From Neurospora tetraspora (taxonomy: Eukaryota; Ascomycota; Sordariomycetes; Sordariales; Sordariaceae), in the NCBI RefSeq assembly GCF_033439725.1, contig NW_026944383.1:3782001-3846000 (forward strand): 64,000 nt of DNA, read 5' to 3'. This document shows, in pieces, positions 12,330-24,080 of this stretch (positions are counted from its first letter, which is position 1; every line of letters starts with the position of its first letter). Below the pieces are notes generated by a model that saw only the letters and a program-made list of their open reading frames with translations, did not search any database and was not told the origin of the DNA. The translations under genes and the position numbers were made by a program.

Positions 12330-13302
12330 AATTGTTGAAAGGTGTCATGGATGTTGTGGCATTGTCAATGGGAATGGGATGACTGTTGAAAAAGAAATTG
12401 ATTAGTTATGCAAGTAATTATGTTACTTCATTTACATGATCGTGGAATTTGCTTTCGTGTGGTGGAAATGCATGGCAGCTTCTTGTATTTGTATAAGATG
12501 TCCAAAACCTCACTGGGAAACATTAAGGTTGGGCTTATGACTTCAACGCAAAACCAAGGTCATGGTTGCACCTATCACAACTTCACAATTAAGAGCAAAA
12601 GACACATAGAGTCATTCGCGCAATCAAACAAGCATTAATATATTCGCTTATATGTGGCCCACGTATATACGCCATCTCTTGAAGATATCGTCGCAAAAAA
12701 ATGAAGAGCAGGCGGAGATCTCCTGTAGGGGTGGGCTGACCCACGAGGTCTACACCATTCACTCTCCGGATTAATCCGCTTTCCATTCACACTCTTCCGT
12801 GATTCCTAGCCGCTGAAATCCTTTTTCTCCTTAACACAAAAGAGACCCCTTGACTCATCCTTCATCACACACATTGCGCCCGTCATCCCTAATAATTCCT
12901 TGTTCCTTGCGTATTTCAAAATGCTTTCCATCTCGATTGCCTTCCGTTCCCATAACATCATCACAACATTATCTGGATCCTCCATGAAGAACCGGCATTT
13001 CATGACCAGTTCGATGTCCACTGATGACTTCCCACAAAACCTCGTCCCATAATCGGAAATCCTGTCATGAAGATACCTCCATTACTACTGTCCTCAACGG
13101 TTGGCAATGTTCGCCCGGCTGCCTCGGGACGCTTATCAGACGTTCCCAGGATGGCATGTAGGCGAAGGCGTGGGTATCCATCGAGAAAGAAAGCGAGGAG
13201 AAAAGCGACAAGGTCCAACAAGCAAGAGTGTTCATCAATATCATATCATACCCGGATAAATAAGAAAATCGTGACTCGAACATCCATTCTCGGTAGGCCA
13301 GC
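12330..13302. other. Convergent 3' region of VMA21 and the DUF2406-like gene
   Basis: This is untranslated or terminator sequence for the two genes that converge here. The minus strand carries a 94-codon open frame (13087-12806) without an early ATG, discussed as a finding. Nothing else is visible. Confidence 0.4.
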
Positions 13303-14886
13303 CTACTTCTTCAGCTTGCGCGAAAACCAACTCTTGCGCTTCTCTGGGGCGCCTGGCCTTTCTGGTTGAATGGTATCGTTCGTCGACTTTTTCTGTAGTG
13401 TCCGGGTGTCTTTCTGAGGCGGAGCAGGCGCTGCGGCCGGTGCAACGCTGGGGTTTCCCTGACTGAAGCTGTTGAGGTTGTTGTTGGCGAAGCCGGATGT
13501 GCCGTTCGTTTGGTAGTTGTTTGCTCCACCGCCGTTCATGCCCATAGCAGGTTTCCCGTTATAGCCTACTGTGAAGGCCGATGGTGAATATTCGGTATTC
13601 TGGCTGAATCCTATTCCATAATCATTTGCTGGTTCCGACGGTCGCTTGGAAACTGGTCCCGCTTGAGCTCGTTCAATCGAGCTGTTGTCACTACTTGTCG
13701 GATCGGTCTGATACCCCACTGGATCTGATGAGCCACTTCCAGATGCCGAGGCAACGGTCTCGTACGAGCGATGGTTACTCGGGATCGGGTAATGGTTACT
13801 TGGGATCGGGTAGTCGTTCGCGCTCGGCGATTGATACGGCGAAGAGAACTGCGGGTTGGGCATGATCCTGGGATCACGACGTCTGCCTTGATTCTGAGGC
13901 GGGGAGGAATATCCGCTGTTGTATCCTGACTGGTGGTCATAGTAAACGTCTCGTGGTGCTTGCCTTAGGTCATGCTGGCTGCCGTCTTGACGGTTCGGAT
14001 ACATTGTCGAAGCCGGTCGGCTGTTGTAGTAACCGGGGCCACCTAGTTCCGTTAGCATTCCTGTCTTTCATGTCTTGGTAGGGGGAGCTTTAGGGTTGAT
14101 CGTACTTGTGCCATAATAACTGTTTCGTTTGCTGTTATTGCCCCAGGTTGACTCCGAGTCTATAAACAACGTTAGTTTCAGATTGAATTACATCAGCTTG
14201 AGAGAAGCCGGTGCATACCTGAGCGGTAAATTGACCTACGATTGCTGTAAGCTCCATCAATGGCGGCCTCGAAGCTCCGAATGGTATCTAGGGGGCGTTC
14301 CCAACGACTGCGGGTGGGGTTTGAGCGATCGGGGTCGGCTACACGAGAGGTCAGTATTGAGCCTAAGCGGTGAGACTTGTCTTTTTAGCGCGTCCACAAG
14401 AGAACTTACAGATTGGGTTTCCAAAGGCATCTTTGTGCTGCATATTCCGCAAAGAAGCGAGCGATGACTTAACATGCGCGGCCACCTCGGCTAGTAGAGG
14501 TCAGTATGGAGTTCACCGCACGCGGGGAAAAATAGAGGGGGTGGATAATGCATAGGAATGCATGCCACATGGGAGAACTTACATGGCTCTGCTTCGTTCA
14601 TGGCTAAGGTAGGGTCGGCTTTTGTATGTAACCGTTTGGCGTCCTTTTCGGCACTGGTCTCGTGCAAGTCAAGCTTTTGCTCTTTGGAGTCGTGAGACTT
14701 GTCGGATCTGAAGCTGAAGCCTCTCGACCTGCGTTGGGAACTCGCTGGGCGGGCCTTTGTCTGAGTGGTAGGAGCGACGGGAGCTTGTGATTGCTGGTAC
14801 TGCTGGTATTGCTGTTGTCCCTGCAGTTGCGCCTGCTGTAGCTGGTGCGGATTTGAAGTCGGGGGGTATCTGCTGGAAGTCGCCAT
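13303..14886 (-). CDS. DUF2406-type fungal protein, function unknown
   Basis: Five exons, 14886-14583, 14490-14410, 14338-14219, 14159-14106 and 14042-13303, join without a stop to 432 residues. The N-terminal ~60 residues are Gln-rich. The conserved core reads RGFSFRSDKSH, AKRLHTKADPTLAMNEAEP, VKSSLASLRNMQHKDAFGNPI, DPDRSNPTRSRWERPLDTIR and SFEAAIDGAYSNR, and this string is the hallmark of the fungal DUF2406 proteins. Exon boundaries fall inside it, which supports the gene model. The C-terminal ~250 residues are low-complexity (Ser/Pro/Gln/Asn/Gly/Tyr) and end in a basic patch, KSWFSRKLKK. I know no firm biochemical role. Two very similar intron ends (CTGACCTCTMSTAG) flank exons 2 and 3. Confidence 0.85.
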
Positions 14887-17800
14887 CTTGGCTGACGGGG
14901 AGACGAGAGAGTTTTGATCTGTCTTCTAGGCAAAGCCCGGGGGTGCGGCGGGAGCGGTGGAGGAAGGGTCCGTGATGGGCCTGGGGTGTCGATGCCCTGT
15001 CGGTGTCGATGCCCTGTCGGTGGTGCAGATGGAGACAGGACCGTGATGGTTCTGATCGCGCGCAGGTTCAGACGGGATGGATCAGATGCCTGCTTATCGC
15101 AAGGGTTTCTTCGAAACAACCTGAAATGCTTATCGGCACAATAACCGGGCCAAGAGCTATCCAAAGTGGTGTTTGCACGGAGCAGATATGGGAGAAGCAG
15201 CGACGGAAAGGTTCAGATAGCACCCAGAGAGCGGTTGATGTGGACTGGAGGCTGGTGGAGAGTGGACCGGCGTGGATAGATACCCCTGGTGGTTGCCCTG
15301 GGTGTTTTGGGTTGGCGGACTGGGATCCGCGATCTTGGTGTCGCAGACTCTTTTAAAAATCAGGGAAAGTGTATCCTGGCACCCCGGGTGGCTGGGGTGA
15401 AAAGCGGATGTCGTTGGGTGCTGCGCCTGGTTCGCTGGAAAACCGGACAAATCGTCGGCCACAACGCAGAAGGCACCAGCAAAGCAAGTCGGCTAACCAA
15501 TATTCGGCGCTGCGTTTCTTTTTTCGGTTTTCTGCGACGGTCGGCTCCGCTGTAATTGCGTCGATGGCGCGTTTCAACCTGTCAAAGTGCTAAAGCGATG
15601 GCAATTCCCAATATCCAAATGTCCAAATGATATCGATATGTTCGGTAAGCGCTCCGGCTTCACCTCCCTCGTTTGATTGACCGATTTAGTATCTGAAGGC
15701 GCGGCGATCCGAAGACGATCCGTATGGAGGTCTCTCCACTCTGGGACGCAAAAGGAATAACCGACAGGTTCAGTTGTGGGGGAGCGACGGACAAGCCTAG
15801 GACCGGGGGTTCAGGTTATTGGTGTGGTATGTTCGGAATGGCAGGGTTGCGACGTTCGATGGGTGGAGATTGGCGCTGACGTCAGGGCCGAACGATCCAC
15901 AAAGTGAAGGCGATTGGCGTTGATTGGCGGCTATGATTGTCAGAAATCTTCCCCAGCTGCTGACTCTGCGGCCGTCGTCTCAAAAATCTGTTTCGTCTTG
16001 TTCTGTTCTGAAGATCCGATCTGGTGCCTGGGGGCGTACCAATATCGATGTTCGTGCGAGAGTTCTTCTTTCGGGATTGATGAATGCGAGGTTGGTGTTA
16101 GCGAAAGGATTCCCCCAGAGCTCGATAGTTATCGAAGGGGCGGGCGCGGCAGATAATAAAAGGCGAATTGACCTCGCTCGACGCATGAGGAAGAAAAAAT
16201 CGGGTCTTGCACAAGGGAGGGGCGCTGCTTAATACGACAACAGGGGCGTGAGGGGCTGACTTACTCTTTTCCAGCGATCCCGGTCAGCGGTCCCGTGCAG
16301 CAGAAAAGTTGCTTGGAGAAGATTCGTGAAACGGACCAGGAAAAAGTTCGAGACTTGCAAAAACAGGAATGCGAGAACGCCAGAAAATCCGCAGAAGCCG
16401 ACAACGAGGAATGCCAGCTTAAAGAACCCAAACAAGCCACAAACGAAAGACAACGTGGGAATGCTTGAACCGGAATTTCTTGTTCAATAAACGCAGATAT
16501 ACAAACCGCGGCATCCAAAAGTTTCAGAAGCCAAGAAAAAGTGGGTTAAAGGTCGCGGGGGGCTTCACGGTTTTAAGAATGATTCGATCCCGGATGTGGT
16601 GAGGAGATGGACAAGGAGCGACAAGGGCCGACAAGGAAGCCGCGTGGTGTGCGAGGTGCTTCGTGGAGCCACCATTGATTCGCAAGCGGAACTTGAACTT
16701 CTCGGATTCCCGTCGCGCCGCTGGACGCCAATGGAATGAAGCACAACGGGATACGGTCTTTTTTTAGGGTTCCCTACCTAGAGGGACACGCCGGCAAGTC
16801 TTTGACACCCGACAAGCGGCGACGGCAAGCATGAAGGGTACCTACGTCCCATCTTGGGAGCCGGCAAAAGGCATCTATCTCAGCTGGGATGTCTCGATGT
16901 CCGACCCGGCACACGATAATCTCTCTGGAACTGATACACGCGACCGTTGTCCTAGGGCGACACAGGCGCTGCTGCTACCCATCACGATGGCCTGTCTGAT
17001 TTTCGATAGTCTTTAGTGACTCTGCGTTGCTTAAGTAATGCTGGAATATCGAGACCCGAACCGGCAGCTTGCCCGCACATGGTCTGCGCTACTTGCTGCG
17101 CCCACTGATGAACACGAGATGGCGAAAGATGCCGCGTCACCTAGATGATCCATCGAAATTTGTTGGCTCATCTCCTCACCCATCAGGTTTCTCAACCAAA
17201 GCACACGGCCCACGACCACACGCTTCCACATGTTACGTGGTTACACGCCTTCCAATTTCTACGAGGCAGGAGAAGGACAGATCTCGAACTGTGTCCCATC
17301 AAAGATTTGTTCACTTGTTCTGTTGATGATTATCATCCCAGAACTTGCCCATAAAAATGCCCAGTTGTGCCAGTGTTATACGCACACCGCATTGCCCGCA
17401 ATTGTGCATCTCGATTTAGTAAGAGAATTTAGTACATGCGTCTGTACCTGAATTGAGGAGCCAGGCACACCCATAGAACGTTGCTACCCAAAAATACGAG
17501 CTTATTGACCTGCAGCGTAGTAGATCAGAGTAGTATCAGTGAGGCACTAGGCACTTACATAAAGCGGCCACCACTCTCGGAGAAGTCTTCCTGGTCAGAC
17601 ACAGAGATTGGCGTTGTGATGGTTGATAAACCCACCGTGACGATTGTGTCTGACAAGATCAACTCTGGTTCCTGTTAAATTGCATATTGGAAGATTTTCA
17701 ATGTTATTGCACTGCCCCAAGCTGAGAAACAACTTTCTTTGAACTGGCTTTTCCTTGTCCCACGCGAGCCACGATCACCACTCGCCTCTAAGAAGAAGAG

Positions 17801-20461
17801 CCCGGTGTGGATGATTTTTGGCTTATCGAGACGCGTCGCGTCACGCCAACGTTCGACCCGGTGTTACAAAACCATGGCTTCGGCCTTGTCCCTGTCGCCG
17901 GTTTTTGTGCATCTCGAGCATCCTGCGTGCTTGTATCACATCCACCTGTCACGATCTCTCGAGAGAACTCTGGAAGTTGACCCGGAAGTTGGCCACTTAC
18001 TCTCATCTCCATGCAAAGGCAAGGGGTATCAGATAGCTACTTGCGAATCGTGATCTGCCACGACAAAAGCTGAAAACGAACCAGGAAATCCCCATCCCCA
18101 TCGCGAAAAGCAACTTCTTTGTTTGGTCAAAATTCCGGGTTGGTCCCAAGCGGATGGAATCCGATTTTCTGCTCTTGTCCATCTTCCGAGAACGAGAGAG
18201 TTCGCTGGCTGAAGCTTGGCTTTCAGCAGGACAAGCATCGAAGTATCGAATCGAACGATAAAGACCACGACAGCGGTTGGGTCCCATCCTGCCGGTTCCT
18301 GCCCCCGGTTGAGGCTCTCTCCACTTTCTCCGGATTGATCAGTTCTCGTTGGGTGGCTTGGCACTTTAGCGCGGTCACGATAATCGATAAGGCTGGATAC
18401 CTATTCGCTGGATAAGGGGTGATTGTTTACTTTCTTATCTGGAGAACATCGTCTCTGAGGTAACGCTTTACACTACTTGAAGTCACTTTTTCAAGTTTCG
18501 CCGTTGCACACCGTACTTACCCAAATTCGGGGTGCCTGCATTTCTTTCCCGAAACCTGCAATAAATATACCAACAAGGCTTCAGTTGGCTCATTTATCTG
18601 ACACTTGCAAAGTGGCATGGTGGCTTTTAGTCTGGGGTCATAAATCGCCACCTGTTTTTGTCTTGACGACTACTTTGACCCCCTGGCACGTCTTGTTGAA
18701 CATATATTGCTTCGCATTATTCCACGCGGAAGTTCACTCACCGGGACATGTACTCATAGGCTGCACTTCCAAGCGCCCGGAACGGAGACGATAGCCATTG
18801 GCAAGGAGAGCAGCGCCTAAGTACGGGTGTCGAAACATGATCTGCTGATCCCGGCGCGGCTCGCATTTGATAATGCCTTTCAAAATCGCATTGGCTTGAC
18901 GGATGACCCCTACTGTGAACTGAACCCGATCCAAATCTAACCCGGTTTCCGATTTGACGACCTACCGCTCAACAACAAAGTCCCCGTAATGCAAATGTCG
19001 TTAATGCCTCTCCCAAGACCAGATACCTCAGACTGATATGCCCATCCGGATCTTCCGAGCCGCATTTGTCATCGTGTGGAATAATATCGCCGGCCGAACC
19101 AAATGGTCATCACAACCGGCCCGTCCCCGACACGGACGTCGTCGTCGCGATGTCGAGTAGCCATCTCCCAAGGTCCATGGCCGTCAGTCTGGCTGTTGTT
19201 CGTTGGACTCGCCAGCTCCCGTTCCCGTCGCGTGACCGAGCGGTTCCAGTTTCGTTGTCTCAACGGCCGAGGTTGTGCTGCATACGCCCTTCCTAGGCAT
19301 CCCCATGCTCGCCAGACCCCGTCGGCCTGTTCACAGTTTGTCGTGAGTTTCTCCTATGAAGAAGGCATGACTTTGGCGTAGGCACGTGTCATGCCGATTT
19401 CGCATCTCGTGGTCGCGTCTCGCAAACAGAGCGCTTGTGTGCCGATGTGACCTGCGTATCCTGTCAACTTCTTTGTTCAAAACTGTATCATTTCATGATG
19501 TGGTCCCGAATGCTGAATCCGACTTGGATGAGATGGGTCGTGGACAGCAGTAAATCGCCTGTGTCCATACTGATGTCGCACTCATGGTATCCTCCGGGGA
19601 GATAGGCATCCAGACCAAGACGCAAGGAATTTGACATCCGCTGCACTCCGCCCCTGGAACCCTGACTACCCGTCCAGAGTCGGATCGGTCATTTTCGGGT
19701 CTTGTGCGAGAAGACGGATGTCATTGTTGCTCGACCCAGACTAACAAAGCCATACCCAACCCATTCCGAAGTCTGTGGATGTCTCGAGTCCAAACGGTCT
19801 GGCCGAGCAAGGGGATGGAGTCGATACCCGAAGACAGATGGTGGAGCAAGTGTCCAGGGTGTTCGAGGGAAGAGCTAAGAGATGACCATTGCTATGACAC
19901 ATCTCCGAAGTGGCAGTGTTGGCCTTGCTGGCGTATGGGCATGCGGTTGCTGATCTGTACTGAGACACTTCATCTCGGAATCGAATGGCACGGACAAACG
20001 GACATGGAGCAGTTGAACCAAGTGCCATCAAGGTTCTCACGAAACGCGGTACTGAGGTCGCGGGGCGCACACTTGTCATGAATCCTAGGAATAGTGTTAA
20101 CCAAAACTACAGCATTCAAGGATCGGTTCATGGTCTTGGGTAGCAAAGCGTGGATGTTGTGATTGAGGGGGCCTGTTAAATATTAGCCCAGGCTGGCTTT
20201 GATTGATTTGTGACATGAGAAGACTCAAGTCTCCTCCCCATTGCGCCGTTTCATGAACCACTCCCGTTGATGAAGCATTCGTCTCGCACCCAGCAGTAAA
20301 CTGCGGGATCCTCAATCGCAATTGTTTGGCATGTCTCTTGTTGGTAATGCCTTTGATTTTGTATGCTAGAAGCAAGGCCCGTTTGCCGACCCTTGCTAAT
20401 CCCTGATGCACCGAAATCATAAACCACCTTTACCACCCAACTCCGGCCTGACCCGTTCCCT
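14887..20461. other. 5.6-kb stretch without a supported gene
   Basis: Only short open frames occur, on all frames and both strands, with no domain, signal peptide or in-frame splice chain that I can defend. A direct repeat (gtgtcgatgccctgtcgg twice, about 14985-15021) is the only local duplication I saw. It may hold the long promoter or leader of the DUF2406-like gene (left end) and the 3' region of eL33 (right end), or a non-coding RNA. Confidence 0.45.
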
Positions 20462-21224
20462 TTAGATAGACGAGGGGTAGAGCATGATGCGGACGGAGGC
20501 ACCGAAGGACCTGGCGGGGAGGGGAGTGGCGAACTTGGCGCGGACAACGCCGGAGTTGCCTGTGAAGTCACAAGTCAACATTCATCGTTCTACCCAGAAC
20601 CTCGGGGAATGGGGATAATTACCGTGAGGCCTGGTGACCTTGCCCCAGATCACGCGGATCTTGGTGCCGCGAACCTCCTTCTGGCCGCGGTAGACATAGG
20701 CGACGCGCTTGCCAAGGTAGAAGCTGTATCCCCTGTCAATATCCATCATCGTGGTGTTCGGAACAAGTTTACCACGTACTTGGCAGCAGCAGTGTCATCA
20801 ACACCCTCGATCTTGACCAAGCTGGTCTTGGGGTGGGTGGTGTGACGGCCACGCTGATAGCTCAGGTGGCGACCCCTATGCGATTCCTCTCGTCAGTCCG
20901 TGCTCGGTACGTCGTCGTTTCTGGCCTCGTCGTTTCCGAAATAACCAAGTTCCCAGCAACTGTCGTCTTCGGGGGATCGTTTCGTAGCGGCGCAGCAATC
21001 GCAGACTCGTTCGCATCGTCGATTCCTTTCGGGGGTGGCTACTCACTTGACATATACTGCAACAAACAGGGTCAGCAATGTCCAAACTTGCAAAACAGAC
21101 ACAAAGAACCATATACACGGGTTTCGCGACGCCGATGACTTCAAGGCGACGACGACAACACCGGCAATGTTCTTTGCGCAGGTGGTTTGGGAGTCTCACA
21201 TCTGTGGCCGGCTTCGGTAGGCAT
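20462..21224 (-). CDS. RPL33: 60S ribosomal protein eL33 (L35Ae family)
   Basis: Five exons, 21224-21200 (25 nt), 21056-21047 (10 nt), 20875-20780, 20723-20623 and 20559-20462, give 109 residues, the normal length. Motifs in order are [66 protein letters not shown] and the C-terminus [15 protein letters not shown]. All match the family, which sits on the large subunit. Each junction has GTNNGT-like and YAG ends; the Asn of ANFYLG is rebuilt across intron 3. Exon 2 supplies only TA-TAT-GTC-AA of LYVK. The first introns are long for so small a gene (143 and 171 nt), a common trait of fungal ribosomal-protein genes. Confidence 0.95.
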
Positions 21225-21400
21225 CTTGACTGGCGATATGTTCCGCTTGATCAAAATTTCCCTGCCACGATAAAAGGGAACTCAGCAAGGAGTCTTGTAT
21301 GAAGACAATTGCTGATCCGGAGTCCTGCGTTGGGCGACGTGTTGTGGCTCTGCACTTCGACGGCTCCTGGTAATTCGAAAATTGCCTGGTGGGAATTTGG

Positions 21401-21408
21401 TAGGGTTT
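21401..21408. promoter_or_regulatory. Telobox-like TAGGGTTT upstream of eL33
   Basis: The octamer lies 177 bp upstream of the eL33 start codon. Telobox-like motifs bound by Tbf1-type factors are known in promoters of ribosomal-protein genes in several ascomycetes. A single octamer could be chance, so this is a weak call. Confidence 0.25.
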
Positions 21409-23406
21409 GTGGTGCTTGGGACGGTTCGGAGTTTCTCGCCTTCCGAAAAGTGTGCGCCGCGCGAATGAGAGCCCAGGAGCGCGTCCTGCCAGCAGGGTCA
21501 GATGTGGCTGAGGTTCGTGCCCCAGCCACATTACATGACCCCTGTAAAGTTGTGCATGTTCCGATAACGCATGACACCCATCGGTCCTTATCTGTATCGT
21601 TATCTTAGCTTCTCCGCGATCCATGATGCAATCGATGGTTTTTTCTGTTCCCCTTCGGCTTTGCCCCTCACTGGCATCGTCGACGGCTCCCGAGCCCGGG
21701 CAAGCTCCCGAACTGAGTGACCCCCACATCCACACTCAACCTCAACTTCCACGACCTTGAGATGAGATGAGGAATGCTCCCGGCATCAGCCTGCAACACC
21801 AACGAATACCGGAATGATCTTAGATTCTCAGATGGCCTCTGTCCTTGTCATCCATACTCGTAAAGTTTTCGGTATTCTTAACGTTGGGGAGAGCAGGCGA
21901 ACTGCCTGCGAAATATATCCAGTAAGCTCAGAACAAAAGAGTCTTTCGGGCCTGTTTCCGCAGCTAACCTAGGTAGTAAACCGGGGCGTGCACACTCCAC
22001 TCGGTGTGTGCTATTGTTTATATCCGAAGCTGCAGATGTCTTTCTGCTCATTTTTACCGGCAAAGACTCAATGACAGTACCATGTCATCCAGGCAAAACA
22101 CCATGGTCTAGAGGGCTTTTCGGCACAATGCGTTTCCGTTGACTCTGACCTCTTGAGTGGCAGTAGATGCCCCCCATACCTACGCATGGGAATCCTGTTA
22201 TCTTCCGCTAGAGCTCGAGAGTCGTACATCTACGGTATTAGACTGTCCCATATGATGCGGGTTGACACGGCGCCTTTCAAGAGTGCGCGTGGCGTAAGAC
22301 CGGCGGTTGACTTCGAATCCCGTCTTGGAAGCTGAAGCGACTTGAACTATACTTTGGCAATTTCGTCTCGGCGAACTGCAAGGAGCTGGCAGATTTGTTT
22401 CTTCACATCGGCGAAGGGAAGCTTTCTCCGTAGTTACCTGCTTTCACCCTTCCCCGACGAAGTTTGAATGGTTTGTCGGACGTACCTGTCTTACTGTTAA
22501 CCCGGTGGCATTTCAGCAGGGAAGCAACATATTACTTCTTCCTGTAACGGCGCCTTCTGACTGTGAACGGATATCGGAACAATAATCTGCAGAGGAGCAA
22601 AGCGAAATCTCTAGCCCATGCAACATAGTCCGGTGCTTGCGGTATATTTACCTTTACCCCCGACCGACCCTGAAGAACGCATGGGTCGTTCAAAGTCTAC
22701 AGGCTCACGGTTGACAAATTGAGCTATGGAGCCATCCGTACCTCTACGGTCCTGAACACGGATTCAAGTAACTTTTCCGCACCCCCCCACCATTCCCAAC
22801 AGAAGCAGAAAGGGATCCATCCATGCAATTTGAACTTCTCCGAGCTCCAAATTTATCAGGCACTCGTCTAGTAATTATGTAACTGTGCTCTTGAGACCCG
22901 AAACGTTTACTTGCTCTATCCAGACTTTGAGGCCTGAAACCCATCGTCGACCGAGGACCAGATTAGCTCAGGTAGCTTATTATGACCGTATCCACTCGTT
23001 CTATACTGTCAAAAATTGTCCAGGGGCAACCCTGTTACTACGGCGCAAGATCGGAGCGCAAGCTGTCACTGTCTGGACTTTCTACCGGCGGGAGTCATTT
23101 GGTCGAAGTCGAGGAACCATTTGACGGCACCCGCTTCGGATCCATACCCTGGCTCTCGGTTCCATCGCCAGAGGCTACGCAGAGACGGCTTCCATAACGC
23201 TGGGGTCCGGATAATGTTAAGACATCTATCAGCCGGAGATCGGTGGAACCATGACATCTATAAGGCAAGTACGGGACGGGACCGACGTCCAGCTTCGTGA
23301 GGTTACCAACACCAGCCAAACTGACAAAGTCTGAGCCAACCTGCACTGCTCCCGTCCTGGAACATGGAATGGATGTAAGCATTCAGGGTATCACTGAATC
23401 TGATTT

Positions 23407-23430
23407 GGGGGGGGGGGGGGGGGGGGGGGG
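23407..23430 (+). repeat. Homopolymer of 24 G
   Basis: An uninterrupted G run in intergenic DNA, about 650 bp upstream of the G6PD start. It could form a G-quadruplex, or its length could be a sequencing artefact. Confidence 0.9.
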
Positions 23431-24080
23431 AAGCCAATCTAGCAGCCCTTTGTTTGATGCGATCATTCCGGAGGAGGAATATGGCATCTATCATGCATTA
23501 GGTAACATGAACGGGACAAGATTTCCATCCGGAAAGGCCGGCGGGGTTTGGGGGTTGGTCAAAAGAAGCAAAAGCTCTCTTGTTAAAGCTGTTATCAGAT
23601 GGGGCCCAAGCTTTGGAGGCGGCTTGGCACCGTTCACTCGGTTGTTCCCCTTCATGAGCGTGATGAGGTAAGTGGTACGTACCAGGGTACGCACCTAGCG
23701 CGCGGTGCGGGGCCGTGAGTAAGCTTGCCCCTCGTGGGCCGTGGCCCATCAACTAGACTGACTGCAGCAGCAGCAGCTCTAGTTCGAGGGTCGCAGGCAG
23801 TCTGCGCATCATTCGCTCCCAGGTGCCCTGGACCAGCCAGGTTCCAGGTTGAGGGAGGTTCACCCAAATACGCCGTAGCTGAGAAATACACATTCACTTT
23901 TAACCCCGAAACCTGACCAAGCTTGCCCACTCTGTCCCAATACTTTCTTCAACCCCCATCGGGCAACAACGCAATCCTCTTCTTCCACTTTTCTCGTCGC
24001 CCTCACAGTCTCTTTTTTTCCTCGCTCAACCACCAACGCGACGAACTTGGAATATCGATTCACACAAGCCGACCGCTACG

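Larger units (their letters stand above)
21225..24080. other. Divergent intergenic region between eL33 and G6PD
   Basis: About 2.9 kb with no supported gene. It carries a TAGGGTTT box (21401-21408) near the eL33 side, a run of 24 G (23407-23430), a short CAG run (about 23764-23776), and a CT-rich leader just before the G6PD start. Confidence 0.5.

Noticed and set aside
14985-15021. CRISPR-like or functional direct repeat
   Set aside because: Just two adjacent copies of an 18-bp unit in a eukaryotic intergenic region; a local duplication is enough.
22965-23035. tRNA-like A box (TAGCTCAGGTAG)
   Set aside because: No matching B box (GGTTCGANNCC) at the right distance and no cloverleaf could be drawn by eye.
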